A stretch of DNA of 64,000 nt from Lacunisphaera limnophila (GCF_001746835.1 NZ_CP016094.1:1550001-1614000); one strand, 5' to 3'. Numbered from the stretch's first letter, positions 9,302 to 19,795 are shown. Notes: generated from the sequence alone by a model not told the origin. A program made the numbers and translations.

Positions 9302-9325
9302 TATATGATTGACTCCGCTCATATA
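9302..9325. promoter_or_regulatory. Candidate operator upstream of the DeoR-family gene
   Basis: A perfect 7-bp inverted repeat, TATATGA at 9302-9308 and TCATATA at 9319-9325 with a 10-bp spacer, lies 26 bp upstream of the regulator start. It is strongly AT-rich within GC-rich DNA, and a TTGACT lies between the arms. An autoregulatory DeoR-type binding site is a reasonable inference; the binding itself is not shown. Confidence 0.45.
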
Positions 9326-9350
9326 AAATGAGGCCCTTGGCGCTCCTCCC

Positions 9351-10136
9351 ATGCGCGTCCCCCGCCACATCGTCGACCGTCGCCAGGCGCGGTTGTGCGA
9401 CCTGATCCGGACCGACGGCTTCCTGCCGGTGGCCGAGATCTGCCGGAAGCTCGGGGTGTCCGCGGCCACCGCCCGGCGCGACTTGGCCAGCGTGGCGGCC
9501 AGCGGCCACATCACCCGCACCCGCGGCGGGGCGCTGGCTGACTACAACGCCTCCTTTGCCTCGCTGGGGGAGCGGGCCGGCCGCGCCCGCACCGCCAAGG
9601 GCCGCATCGCCGCCGCCGCGCTCACGCGGTTCCCGCTCCGCGGCACCGTCTTCCTCGACGCCGGCACGACGGTGCGCGCCATCGCTCGCCAGCTCCTGCG
9701 GGCCCGCCGCGACCTGACCGGCCTCAGCATCGTCACCAACAGCCTGCCCGTCGCCACCCTACTTGGCGGCGCGCCCGGCCTCGACCTGCATGTGCTCGGC
9801 GGCACCTTCCTGCACCGCCAGGCCGTCCTGCTCGGCGCCGACGCCGTGCGCTCGCTGGCCGCGTGGAAATTCGACGCCGCCTTCCTCGGCGGAGAGAGCA
9901 TGGACGCCGACGGCATCAGCAACTCACACGCCGAGATCGCCGTCTTCCAGACCGCCGTGCTGCTCCGCACCACCGCGCCTTACTTCTGCCTCGACGCCGG
10001 CAAGCTCGGTCGCACCACCCCTCACCGCATCGGCGGCTGGGACACGCTCGGCTTCCTCGTCACCGACGCCAGCCCCGCCCAGCTCGCCGCCGCGGAGATC
10101 CCGCTGCCGCCGACGCGGCTGGTCCTGGCCAAGTGA
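9351..10136 (+). CDS. DeoR-family transcriptional regulator, probably of rhamnose catabolism
   Basis: A 261-residue regulator. Residues 1-60 form a DeoR winged helix-turn-helix (FLPVAEICRKLGVSAATARRDL followed by ITRTRGGAL). From about residue 80 a sugar-phosphate-binding DeoR C-terminal domain follows, with GTVFLDAGTTVRAIA, IVTNSLPVA and DAAFLGGESMDADGISN. DeoR effectors are typically phosphorylated sugars. It lies directly upstream of rhaD, rhaB and rhaA in the same direction, as in the rhizobial arrangement where a DeoR-type regulator controls rhamnose genes, so rhamnulose-1-phosphate is a plausible ligand (inference). A candidate operator lies at 9302-9325. Confidence 0.85.
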   Translation: MRVPRHIVDRRQARLCDLIRTDGFLPVAEICRKLGVSAATARRDLASVAASGHITRTRGGALADYNASFASLGERAGRARTAKGRIAAAALTRFPLRGTVFLDAGTTVRAIARQLLRARRDLTGLSIVTNSLPVATLLGGAPGLDLHVLGGTFLHRQAVLLGADAVRSLAAWKFDAAFLGGESMDADGISNSHAEIAVFQTAVLLRTTAPYFCLDAGKLGRTTPHRIGGWDTLGFLVTDASPAQLAAAEIPLPPTRLVLAK

Positions 10137-10149
10137 CGGACTTCGAACC

Positions 10150-10265
10150 AAGGCCCATCTTGAAAACTGAAAATCGGTCATCGCAAAACTGAGCATTTCC
10201 GGACCCCGGCTTACCCAATTTCAAGATTCTCGATTATCAGTTGCCCGATTTCACGATCTCCCCCT
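10150..10265. repeat. Intergenic repeat, AACTGAAAATC / TTTCAAGATT family
   Basis: The spacer between the regulator and rhaD consists of quasi-repeated words: TTGAAAACTGAAAATCGGTCATCG, then ACTGAGCATTTCC and an inverted series AATTTCAAGATTCTCGAT, CAGTTGCCCGATTTCACGAT. The same vocabulary recurs at 12475-12580, 32800-32912, 37105-37232 and 44420-44545. The words are arranged as imperfect inverted repeats. Confidence 0.7.
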
Positions 10266-10272
10266 CTCCACC

Positions 10273-12465
<2,193 letters not shown>

Positions 12466-12474
12466 CAAACCCAT

Positions 12475-12585
12475 CGTGAAATCGGTCATCGGTCATTGAA
12501 AAACTGAAAATTGCCGAACACTGGCCTGCTCAATTTCAAGATGAGCGATTTCACGATGACCGCTTTCAAGATTTCCTTCTGATTC
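12475..12585. repeat. Intergenic repeat, AACTGAAAATC / TTTCAAGAT family
   Basis: Second copy of the family seen upstream of rhaD: CATCGTGAAATCGGTCATCG, AAAAACTGAAAATTGCC, then inverted AATTTCAAGATGAGCGATTTCACGATGACC and TTTCAAGATTTCC. It fills most of the rhaD-rhaB spacer. Confidence 0.7.
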
Positions 12586-12623
12586 CCTTTCTTAAACTTC
12601 AACTTCCGACTTAAACTCCCCGT

Positions 12624-14075
12624 ATGGCGAAGCCCTTACATTGTGCGGCCATCGATCTCGGCGCCACGAGCGGCCGGGTGATCCTTGGGACGTGGGCGAA
12701 GGGGCGGCTCTCCCTCCAGGAAGTCCATCGCTTCCCCAATGCCCTGCGCTCGGCGGGCGGGCATGATTACTGGGACATTCCCGGTCTCTGGCAGGAAGTG
12801 CAGGCCGGCCTCCGCGCTGCCGTCGCCGCCCTGCCGAAGGGCGCCACGCTTGCGTCCGTCGGCGTCGACACCTGGGGCGTGGACTACGTGCTCACGAACG
12901 ACGCGGGCCGGATCGTCTTCCCGACGCACGCCTACCGCGACGCCCGCACGCAGGTGGGCCTCACGCACCTGACGAACACCCGCGCCGCCCTCCAGCGCAT
13001 CTACGCGGCGACCGGCATCCCGGCCGTCTTCTACAACAGCTCGCTCCAGCTGGCCGAGACGGTCGAGAAGTGCCCGGCCATCACCGATCTCGCCACGCGC
13101 TGCCTCTTCCTGCCCGACTACTTCAATTTCCTGCTCTCGGGCCAGATGGCCAACGGCCTCTCCATCGCCAGCACCACCCAACTCCTCGACGTGCACGGCG
13201 ACGACTGGTCGCGCGTCGCCCTCGACTACTTCCGCGTCCCGCCCGTGTGGCTAACGAAGCCCGTCCCGACGGGCGCCCGGCTCGGTCGTTTGCGCCCGGA
13301 GGCCCTGAGCCTGCCGAACGGGGCCGGACTCGAGCAGACCCAGGTCATCGCCGTCCCCGGCCACGACACCACCTGCGCCTACGACGCCATGCCGGCGGCC
13401 GCCGATGGCGCCGACATCTTCCTCAGTTCCGGCACCTGGTCGCTGGTCGGTTTCGAGAGCGACCAGCCCCTACTCGGCCCCGCCGCCCTCACCGCCCGCG
13501 TGGCGAACGACCGCACCGGCCGCGGGGAGTACCGTCCCCTCGTCAACGTCCTCGGCCTCTGGCTCCTCGAGCAGACCCTGAAGGATTTCGCGACCCGCCC
13601 GAAAAACGACCGCGAGTGGTCGGCGCTGATCTCAGCCGCTAACCGCTTGCCGCTTACCGCTTCGCCCTTGGACATGATCTTCGCCGAGTTCGCCAACCCG
13701 CCGTCGATGAAGGCCGCCATCGACGCCCAGCTGAAGCGCCGGAAGCTCCCGCTGCCCAAGACCCTCGCCGGCTATGTCCGCTTGATCTGCGACTCCCTCG
13801 GCGCCGGGCATGCGATGGCCATCCGCGATTTCGAGCAACTCTCCGGCCGCACGTTCAAGCGCATCCTCATGGTCGGGGGCGGCGCCAAGAACCGCCTCCT
13901 CTGCCAGGCCACGGCCAACGCCGCCGGCCTGCCCGTCCACGCCTTCGCCATCGAGGGCTCCGTCGTCGGCAACCTCGCCAACCAGCTCATCGCGCTGAAA
14001 GCGGTGAAGAACCTGGCCGCCTTCCGTGCATCGCTCGCTGCCGATCTGAAGCAAACCATCTATCAACCCCGCTGA
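12624..14075 (+). CDS. rhaB: L-rhamnulokinase, FGGY family
   Basis: A 483-residue carbohydrate kinase that phosphorylates L-rhamnulose to rhamnulose-1-phosphate with ATP, in the cytoplasm. The N-terminal ribonuclease-H-like lobe begins AAIDLGATSGRVILG (phosphate loop), followed by VGVDTWGVDYVL and the FNFLLSG segment. The C-terminal FGGY domain has SSGTWSLVGFE and ILMVGGGAKNRLLCQATANAAGLPV. Length and motifs are those of RhaB. It lies between the aldolase fusion and the isomerase in the same direction, giving a complete phosphorylative rhamnose pathway. Spacers on both sides hold repeat elements, so whether it is one transcript is open. Confidence 0.93.
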   Translation: MAKPLHCAAIDLGATSGRVILGTWAKGRLSLQEVHRFPNALRSAGGHDYWDIPGLWQEVQAGLRAAVAALPKGATLASVGVDTWGVDYVLTNDAGRIVFPTHAYRDARTQVGLTHLTNTRAALQRIYAATGIPAVFYNSSLQLAETVEKCPAITDLATRCLFLPDYFNFLLSGQMANGLSIASTTQLLDVHGDDWSRVALDYFRVPPVWLTKPVPTGARLGRLRPEALSLPNGAGLEQTQVIAVPGHDTTCAYDAMPAAADGADIFLSSGTWSLVGFESDQPLLGPAALTARVANDRTGRGEYRPLVNVLGLWLLEQTLKDFATRPKNDREWSALISAANRLPLTASPLDMIFAEFANPPSMKAAIDAQLKRRKLPLPKTLAGYVRLICDSLGAGHAMAIRDFEQLSGRTFKRILMVGGGAKNRLLCQATANAAGLPVHAFAIEGSVVGNLANQLIALKAVKNLAAFRASLAADLKQTIYQPR

Positions 14076-14081
14076 AATTCA

Positions 14082-14164
14082 TTTTTCACGCAAAGCCGCA
14101 AAGCCGCAAAGTTTCCAACCCTTTGAATCTCTCTTACTTTGCGTCTCTGCGGCTTGGCGTGAAA
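14082..14164. repeat. Inverted repeat of GCAAAGCC words
   Basis: Left arm 14082-14112 carries three near-tandem CGCAAAGC octamers after TTTTTCA. The right arm 14136-14164 is the inverted counterpart (ACTTTGCGTCTCTGCGGCTTGGCGTGAAA). The arms enclose about 23 bp. The same element recurs after rhaA at 15459-15540, and degenerate arms occur near 29640-29668 and 31915-32035. Confidence 0.8.
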
Positions 14165-14180
14165 CAACTCCCCTGAATCC

Positions 14181-15452
14181 ATGCCTTCATCGAAGAACAT
14201 TTCCGCCGCTTACCGCCTGGCTCGTTCGCGTTATGCCGAGCTGGGCGTCGATACCGAGGTCGCCATCCGGCACGCGCTTCGCGTTCCCGTGTCCCTCCAC
14301 TGCTGGCAGGCTGATGACGTGCGCGGGCTCGAGACGCCAAAGGCCGGCCTCGCCGGCGGCGGCATCATGACCACCGGCGGCTACCCGGGCCGCGCCCGCA
14401 ACGGCGACGAGATGCGCGCCGACCTCGACCAGGTCCTGAAGCTCCTCCCCGGCAAGCAGCGCCTCAACCTCCACGCCTTCTACGCCGAGACCGGCGACCA
14501 GCACGTGGACCGCGACGAGCTCGAGCCGCAGCACTTCGCCCGCTGGCTCGGCTGGGCCAAGGCGCGCCGCGTCGGCCTCGATTTCAACCCGACCTACTTC
14601 GCCCACGAGCACGCCAACTCCGGCTTCACGCTCTCCCACGCCGACCCGGCCATCCGCAAGTTCTGGATCCGCCACGGCCGGGCCTGCCGTCACATCGCCG
14701 AGAGCTTCGCCAAGACGCTGGGTTCGCCCAGCGTGCACAACCACTGGGTGCCAGACGGCGCCAAGGACGCCCCGGCCGACCGCTTCGCCCCGCGCGAGCG
14801 CCTCGCTGCGTCCTACGACGCCATTTTCGCCGATAAGACCGTGAACCGGAAACTTTGCGTCGACGCGGTCGAGGGGAAACTCTTCGGCCTCGGCTCCGAG
14901 GACTACGTCGTCGGCTCGCAGGAGTTTTATTCCAACTACGCCCTCAGCCGCGACCTCGTGCTCTGCCTCGACCTCGGGCATTATCACCCGACGGAATCCG
15001 TCGCCGACAAGGTCTCGGCCCACCTCCAGTTTCACCCGCGCCTGCTTTTGCACACCAGCCGCCCGATCCGCTGGGACTCGGACCACGTCGTCATCCTCGA
15101 CGATGCCGTCCGCAACCTCTTCCTCGAGATCGCCCGCGGCGACGCCTGGGACCGCGTGTTCGTGGCCCTCGATTTCTTCGACGCCTCGATCAACCGCCTC
15201 GCCGCCTACGTGGTGGGCACGCGCGCCACGCGCCAGGCCATCCTCGGCGGCCTGCTCGACCCCTCGCTTGCGCTGAAGGACGCCGAGCTCGCCGGCCGCG
15301 GCCATGAGCGCTTGGCCCTGATGGAGCTCACCCGCTCGCTCCCCTGGGGCGCGGTGTGGGACGAACTGTGTCAGCGCGAAGGCGTCCCCGCCGGCGCCGA
15401 CTGGCTGAAGGACGTGGCGCGGTACGAACGTACGGTCACCTCCAAACGCTAA
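14181..15452 (+). CDS. rhaA: L-rhamnose isomerase
   Basis: A 423-residue RhaA-type isomerase converting L-rhamnose to L-rhamnulose. Family-wide blocks are present: VPVSLHCWQADDVRGLE near 37-53, GGGIMTTGGYPGRARN, NLHAFYAE, SVHNHWVPDGAKD, VDAVEGKLFGLGSEDYVVGSQEFY, and LDLGHYHPTE followed by SRPIRWDSDHVV, which bear the metal ligands. Length matches the family (about 420). It is the third enzyme gene of the rhaD-rhaB-rhaA set. No rhamnose transporter lies next to it; the ABC transporter at 41.9-45.5 kb is linked to fucose genes instead. Confidence 0.94.
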   Translation: MPSSKNISAAYRLARSRYAELGVDTEVAIRHALRVPVSLHCWQADDVRGLETPKAGLAGGGIMTTGGYPGRARNGDEMRADLDQVLKLLPGKQRLNLHAFYAETGDQHVDRDELEPQHFARWLGWAKARRVGLDFNPTYFAHEHANSGFTLSHADPAIRKFWIRHGRACRHIAESFAKTLGSPSVHNHWVPDGAKDAPADRFAPRERLAASYDAIFADKTVNRKLCVDAVEGKLFGLGSEDYVVGSQEFYSNYALSRDLVLCLDLGHYHPTESVADKVSAHLQFHPRLLLHTSRPIRWDSDHVVILDDAVRNLFLEIARGDAWDRVFVALDFFDASINRLAAYVVGTRATRQAILGGLLDPSLALKDAELAGRGHERLALMELTRSLPWGAVWDELCQREGVPAGADWLKDVARYERTVTSKR

Positions 15453-15458
15453 GATTCA

Positions 15459-15540
15459 TTTTCTCACGCAAAGTCGCCAAGTCGCTAAGTTAAACAATCC
15501 ACCCTGCCTTACTTTGCGCCTTGGCGGCTTCGCGTGAAAA
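15459..15540. repeat. Inverted repeat of GCAAAGTC words
   Basis: Left arm TTTTCTCACGCAAAGTCGCCAAGTCGCTAAG and right arm ACTTTGCGCCTTGGCGGCTTCGCGTGAAAA are imperfect inverted copies, enclosing about 20 bp. It is a close relative of the element at 14082-14164 and lies between rhaA and mqo. Confidence 0.8.
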
Positions 15541-15568
15541 TCAGGATCCCTGATTTCTGTTTTCAGTC

Positions 15569-17068
15569 ATGAATTCCCACACCCCCAACCCCGACGTCGT
15601 ATTAATTGGCAGCGGCGTCATGTCCGCCAATCTGGGCGCGCTGCTCCGGCGGCTCGACCCCTCGCTGAGGATTCAGGTGTATGAGGCGGCGCCGGAGCTG
15701 GCCTTCGAGGCGTCCAACGGCTGGAACAACGCCGGCACGGGCCACGCCGGCATCTGCGAGATCAGCTACACGCCGAAGCCCGCCGACGGCAGCCCGGTGA
15801 AGGTGCAGAAGGTCATCGATATCTTCCAGGAGTTCGAGCAGACGCTCCAGTTCTGGGCGCACGCCGTCGGCACCGGCATGATCGAGACGCCCAAGGACTT
15901 CATCAACCCGGTCCAGCACATCAGCTTCGTGCACGGCGACGACCAGGTGGCCTTCCTCAAGTCGCGCTACGCCGGCATGTCGGCCCACCACTTCTTCCGG
16001 GAGATGGAATTCACCACGGACCCCGCGAAGATCGGAGCCTGGGCCCCGCTTCTCACCGAGGGGCGCGACTCCGCCACGCCGATCGCCGCCACCAAGATGG
16101 ACGGCGGCACCGACATCAACTTCGGCGTCCTTTCCCGAAAGCTCCTCACCTGGCTCGCGAACCAGGACGGCTGCGGGGTTGCCGCCGGCCACAAGGTGGT
16201 GGGCTTGGAGAAGCAGGCGGACGGCCGATGGCGGATATCGGTGGAAAACCTCAAGTCCGGGGAGACCCACCAGACGCAGGCCAAGTTCGTCTTCGTCGGC
16301 GCTGGGGGCGGCAGCCTGCGGTTGCTGCAGCTGGCCGGCCTGCCCGAGGCGAAGGGCCTCGGCGGCTTTCCCATCGGCGGGCACTGGCTGGTGTGCGACA
16401 ACCCCGCGATCGTCGCCAAACATCAGGCCAAGGTCTACGGGCAGAACCTGCCTGAGGCGCCCACGATGGCCGTGCCGCACCTCGACCAGCGCATCCTCGA
16501 CGGCAAGAAGACGCTCCTCTTCGGCCCCTTCGCCGCGTGGACCACGCGTTTCCTGCACCGCACCGGCGCTTGGACCGACCTCCCGGCCACGGTGAAGCCG
16601 CACAACGTGACGACCCTGCTCAAGATCGCCGCGACCAATTTCCCGCTCGTGAAATATCTGCTGCAGCAGGGCACGCAGAGCATGGCGGACCGGATGCGGG
16701 TGATGCACATCTTCTACCCCAACGCGAAGGCCGAGGACTGGAAGCTCGTCGACGGCGGCATCCGCGTGCAGGCGATCAAGAAGACCGACGGCGAGGCCGG
16801 CATCGTGCATTTCGGCACGGAGGTCCTGACCAGCGCCGACAAGTCCATGGCCGCCCTCCTCGGCGCGTCGCCCGGGGCTTCGGTGTGCGTGAACATCGTG
16901 GCGGATGTCATCCGGCGGAGCTTCCCGCACCTGACCGAAACCGACGCCGGCCACCAGCGCTTGCGGGAGCTGATCCCGACGTACGGGATTGATTACCGAC
17001 TGCCCGAGAATGCGGCGCGGTTTAACGAGTTGGCCGTAGCGGCGAGAAAGCAGCTCAAGCTGATCTAA
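15569..17068 (+). CDS. mqo: Malate:quinone oxidoreductase
   Basis: A 499-residue peripheral membrane flavoprotein of the tricarboxylic acid cycle that oxidises malate to oxaloacetate and passes electrons to quinone. The FAD dinucleotide-binding start is VVLIGSGVMSANLGALLRRLDP. Family blocks ASNGWNNAGTGHAGICEISYTP, KMDGGTDINFGVLSRKL and the C-terminal GASPGASVCVNIVADVIRRSFP are all present. Length is typical (about 490-500). The gene is separated from rhaA by a repeat and is probably an independent unit. It would oxidise the malate produced from glyoxylate by the malate synthase at the other end of the window (inference). Confidence 0.94.
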   Translation: MNSHTPNPDVVLIGSGVMSANLGALLRRLDPSLRIQVYEAAPELAFEASNGWNNAGTGHAGICEISYTPKPADGSPVKVQKVIDIFQEFEQTLQFWAHAVGTGMIETPKDFINPVQHISFVHGDDQVAFLKSRYAGMSAHHFFREMEFTTDPAKIGAWAPLLTEGRDSATPIAATKMDGGTDINFGVLSRKLLTWLANQDGCGVAAGHKVVGLEKQADGRWRISVENLKSGETHQTQAKFVFVGAGGGSLRLLQLAGLPEAKGLGGFPIGGHWLVCDNPAIVAKHQAKVYGQNLPEAPTMAVPHLDQRILDGKKTLLFGPFAAWTTRFLHRTGAWTDLPATVKPHNVTTLLKIAATNFPLVKYLLQQGTQSMADRMRVMHIFYPNAKAEDWKLVDGGIRVQAIKKTDGEAGIVHFGTEVLTSADKSMAALLGASPGASVCVNIVADVIRRSFPHLTETDAGHQRLRELIPTYGIDYRLPENAARFNELAVAARKQLKLI

Positions 17069-17348
17069 GGCGGTTTCACGCATCCCGTTGTTTGCCGCTG
17101 CAAACCCGGGACCAGTCGCCCAGCCTGCGCTGTGGCTGGAAGGCGCAGTGACGCCAAGGTGGAACCCGGCCTCTGGACGGGTTGGTTTTGAAAAGACGGT
17201 TTAACCACGAAGGCACGAAGGACACGAAGGTTAGATTCCCCTGGAGGGCCCTGCTCCCGCTGGGCCGGGCTGTAGGGCGGGATCGCCGAATCCCGACTGC
17301 TTGGCCGCAATAAACGCAGAAGACGCAAAAGAGTCAGTGCGGTGGCTC
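17069..17348. repeat. Spacer with CACGAAGG array and one GC-rich palindrome
   Basis: There is no gene in this 280-bp stretch. It holds a TTTAACCACGAAGGCACGAAGGACACGAAGG array (17202-17231), then a degenerate CCCTGCTCCCGCTGGGCC dyad, and a TGTAG-GGCGGGAT-N6-ATCCCGAC unit at 17271-17297. At about 17308-17337 it ends with degenerate CGCAGAAGACGCAAAAG words. Confidence 0.75.
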
Positions 17349-17948
17349 CTACACGCCCCGGCTCAGTGGAACTTCTCCCCGCGTTTCATCATGCCGAGGA
17401 TCAGTTCGAGGCGGCGGGCGCGGGTCTCGGGTTTCTTGGCGGTAGTAGATGGCGTAGCGGTTGGCGGCGTTGAGGGATTCGAAGAAGGCCTTGGCCCGGG
17501 CGTGGGGGGCGAGTTGGGCGAGGAAGTCCGCCGGCATCTCGGCGGCGCGGGAGGACGCGTAGGCCTGCGTCCATCGTCCGTCGGCCTGGGCCGCGTCGAC
17601 CATGGCCTGGCCGGCCGGCTGCATGCGGCCCGCCTGGGTCAGGCGGGCCACGTGGCCGACGTTGATCTTGGACCAGGTGCTGCGCGGCCCGCGCCGGGTG
17701 AATTTCTGGAGGAAGGTCTGCTGGTCGTGGCTTTGCTTCTGGCCGTCGATCCAGCCGTAGCAGAGCGCCTCGTCGAGGGCCTCGGCGTAGGTGACGCTGG
17801 CGATCCCGCTGTCCTTCTTGGCGATTTGGAGCCAGATCCCCGGGTGGGTGCCGTGGTTGGCCTTGAGCCAGCGCCGGAAGGCCGCCGGCGAGGCAAAGGC
17901 GAGGATCGGCAGCTCGGGCTTGGTAGTCTTGGGGGACGGTTTGCTCAT
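17349..17948 (-). CDS. YdeI/OmpD-associated family protein with C-terminal frameshift
   Basis: The first ~170 residues form a recognisable YdeI/OmpD-associated domain: AFASPAAFRRWLKANHGTHPGIWLQIAKK, LDEALCYGWIDGQ and INVGHVARLTQAGRMQPAG. After NRYAIYYR the open frame runs into unrelated sequence and stops at 17349. The expected family tail (AKKPETRARRLELILGMMKRGEKFH then TGA at 17365-17363) is readable in another minus-strand frame from 17440. A small deletion near 17441 has therefore shifted the frame and lost about two or three residues. Either the gene is decaying or the base call is wrong. The function of the family is poorly defined. Confidence 0.75.
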   Translation of the reverse strand: MSKPSPKTTKPELPILAFASPAAFRRWLKANHGTHPGIWLQIAKKDSGIASVTYAEALDEALCYGWIDGQKQSHDQQTFLQKFTRRGPRSTWSKINVGHVARLTQAGRMQPAGQAMVDAAQADGRWTQAYASSRAAEMPADFLAQLAPHARAKAFFESLNAANRYAIYYRQETRDPRPPPRTDPRHDETRGEVPLSRGV

Positions 17949-18263
17949 GGGTGGGTGGGGGAGGGCGGCGGTTGGGGAGAGTCCGCCCGGATTTCCGACG
18001 ACCTCAAGACCCAAGCCCGGACCGGTTTTAGGGCGGGATCGCCGAATCCCGGCTGATTGGCCGCCAAAAACGCAAAAGGCGCAAAAGGATCCAGACGGTT
18101 TAACCACGAAGGACGCGAAGGGGCACGAAGGGAAATTCCCTTGGAGGGCCCGCGTCCCTGCGGGCCAGAGGCCTGGCGACGGCTGGTCCCGGCGGGCCGG
18201 GCCTTGGTCTGCCGGATCCAACCCGGGCCTTGCCACGACCCAGGAGCTGGCTAGCCTTCCCCC
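17949..18263. repeat. Spacer with mixed repeat elements
   Basis: This 315-bp gap contains a GGCGGGAT-N6-ATCCCGGC palindrome at about 18027-18053, GGCCGCCAAAAACGCAAAAGGCGCAAAAGG at 18059-18088, a TTTAACCACGAAGGACGCGAAGG array at 18098-18140, and a GGAGGGCCCGCGTCCCTGCGGGCC dyad near 18143-18166. The order resembles that of 17200-17300 and 18750-18860. No gene is visible. Confidence 0.7.
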
Positions 18264-18449
18264 ATGAGCAGCAAGGAACTCGTGATTGATCTTGTCCGCC
18301 GGTTACCGGACGAGGTTTCGCTCCGGGACATTGTCCGGGAGATCGAGTTTGTGGCCGGCGTGCGGGAGGGATTGGACTCCTTCGACAAGGAAGGTGGGTT
18401 CACGGTGGAAGAAGCCAGGGCCAAACTCGATGAATGGACCGCAAAGTAG
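18264..18449 (+). CDS. Small antitoxin-like protein of a type II toxin-antitoxin pair
   Basis: A 61-residue acidic, helical protein starting MSSKELVIDLVRRLPDEVSLRDIV and ending FTVEEARAKLDEWTAK. Such short proteins with a 'VEEAR..L..W' tail commonly precede ParE/RelE toxins and bind them through the C-terminus. It overlaps the downstream toxin gene by 16 bp, the usual coupling for such pairs. No DNA-binding domain can be named with certainty. Its identification rests mainly on context. Confidence 0.65.
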   Translation: MSSKELVIDLVRRLPDEVSLRDIVREIEFVAGVREGLDSFDKEGGFTVEEARAKLDEWTAK

Positions 18450-18739
18450 TCATCTCGGCGCGCGCGCTGCGTGACCTGGAAGAGATCGTCCGTTACATCG
18501 CGACCGACAATCCTCCGGCGGCCGCCCGGTTTGGCGCTTTGCTCCTGACGGAGGCCGAAGCCATCGGTCTGAAGCCGGAGACCGGACGCATGGTGCCCGA
18601 GTTCAAGGTCCCTGAAATCCGGGAACGGATAGTCCGCTCCATCCGGATCGTGTATCGGGTGGACGCCGCGCAGCACCGGGTGGTGATCGCCCGGTTCTGG
18701 CATGGCGCGCGAGGAAAGCCGGAGATCGGGCCGGCCTGA
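18434..18739 (+). CDS. ParE/RelE-superfamily toxin
   Basis: A 101-residue protein with the compact ParE/RelE fold pattern: VVISARALRDLEEIVRYIATDNPPAAARF (two N-terminal helices after a strand), then GRMVPEFKVPEIRERIVRSIRIVYRVD and VVIARFWHGAR in the C-terminal strands. These match the plasmid-stabilisation ParE type, which usually poisons DNA gyrase, whereas RelE cuts mRNA; the sequence does not settle which applies. The gene overlaps the antitoxin-like gene. Repeat arrays lie on both sides, and the pair is near the defence-like island that starts about 1 kb downstream. Confidence 0.78.
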   Translation: MDRKVVISARALRDLEEIVRYIATDNPPAAARFGALLLTEAEAIGLKPETGRMVPEFKVPEIRERIVRSIRIVYRVDAAQHRVVIARFWHGARGKPEIGPA

Positions 18740-19036
18740 GTCCGGATTGTTTAACCACGAAGGACACGAATAGACACGAAGGGCGGATTCCCCCTGCGGG
18801 CCGGATCTCGATCACCGGAGGTTGGCCGCCAAGAACGCAAAAGGCGCAAAAGGGGACGCTTTGCAGTCCCGGTGTGCCTTGTCCTCTGCTCGCTACCCGC
18901 TACCCACTACCCGCTACTTTCCTTACCCCCGTTTGACCTCTGCGCCCTTCGCGCCAACCTCCTGCTCCGACCTCCTTGGTCTGCTCTTCCCCTACTCACT
19001 ACCCGCTACCCGCTCCTCGCTACTCCTCCCATTCCC
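18740..19036. repeat. Spacer with CACGAAGG and (GCTACCC)n heptamer arrays
   Basis: A gene-free stretch of 297 bp. It contains TTTAACCACGAAGGACACGAATAGACACGAAGGG (18749-18782), GGCCGCCAAGAACGCAAAAGGCGCAAAAGG (18825-18854), and two runs of heptamers of the form GCTACCC/ACTACCC at about 18891-18920 and 18995-19024. The inverse of the heptamer run, GGGTAGCGGGTAGTGAG, occurs at 29421-29441. Confidence 0.7.
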
Positions 19037-19582
19037 ATGCCCCTCCTAACGATCGTTCCCCCGATGGCGGGCGCTGAGCGCCGGTTCCAGCCCTTCGTGG
19101 ATTTCGTGCAGAAATCCTGCGGGTGGGAGACGGAGTTCGTGCGGCTGAACCTGCCCGGGCATCGTCCGCCCTTTGGCTCGACGGAGATCTTCCCCGGGGT
19201 TGACGCCCAGACGGTGGGCAAGGTCGTGTTCGGCTTCTCCCTCGGCGCCCTCTACGCCCACCTGGGGGCGTTGCGGGCCCGGCACCTGATCCTCGGCTCG
19301 ATCTCGCCCTTCTTCCTAGAGGACGACGACGAACCCGAGCGCTGGATGATCTCCTACAAAGCCGGCAACCCCGCCACCCCTGCCGACATCCTGGTCGGCG
19401 CCCTCGAAGACGCCCAAATGCACCGCCGCGCCACCGCCATCCGCGACTTCTACCGCCAGCACACCTACACCGACGTCGCCAGCGCCGAACACGAGCTGTG
19501 GCATCCGAACTACCTCAAGGAGATCAAGGCCGCCCTCGATCGGCTTCAAACCCAGCCAGACCAGTCAAGAGTCAAGAACTGA
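19037..19582 (+). CDS. Small alpha/beta-hydrolase-like protein
   Basis: A 181-residue protein with no signal peptide. The FGFSLGALYAHLGALRARHLILGSISPFF stretch near residues 64-92 looks like the nucleophile elbow of an alpha/beta hydrolase (GFSLGA, Ser at the centre), and the segment RLNLPGHRPPFG fits an early loop. It is short for the fold. A late HELWHPNYLKEIKAAL segment may supply the catalytic His. The substrate cannot be inferred. The ATG follows a pyrimidine-rich run. The upstream sequence is heptamer repeat, and the AT-richer island begins just downstream. Confidence 0.5.
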   Translation: MPLLTIVPPMAGAERRFQPFVDFVQKSCGWETEFVRLNLPGHRPPFGSTEIFPGVDAQTVGKVVFGFSLGALYAHLGALRARHLILGSISPFFLEDDDEPERWMISYKAGNPATPADILVGALEDAQMHRRATAIRDFYRQHTYTDVASAEHELWHPNYLKEIKAALDRLQTQPDQSRVKN

Positions 19583-19795
19583 CGATCTTTCGAAGCGTCC
19601 ATGGGTCGGTCTGACATCCTCGGAACGTCCGTTTCTAGCCCAATCGCTCCATTGATCCTAATTTTGCGTCGCCTCAAACCGTCCGCGAGCTTTGAGTGGT
19701 AGTGGCACTCAAATATTGGGGGCCGCCACCAGAAGCCTCGGGCCGGGCCTTCGCAGTGGCTGCACACTGTAATTACCTCTACCGCACGTTGGCCC
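19583..19795. other. Spacer at the left edge of the AT-richer island
   Basis: In this 213-bp stretch the base composition drops from the GC-rich chromosome toward about half G+C (for example TGATCCTAATTTTGCG near 19651 and CACTGTAATTACC near 19764). No gene, tRNA, integrase or repeat-family member is visible. A promoter for the ATPase gene probably lies here. Confidence 0.4.

Noticed and set aside
9309-9330. Sigma-70 promoter from TTGACT and TATAAA upstream of the DeoR gene
   Set aside because: The spacing between the two boxes is far too short (about 7 bp) for a standard promoter.
19583-19795. Attachment site or integrase evidence for a mobile island
   Set aside because: Composition changes here, but no tRNA, integrase or flanking direct repeat was found, so mobility is not claimed.
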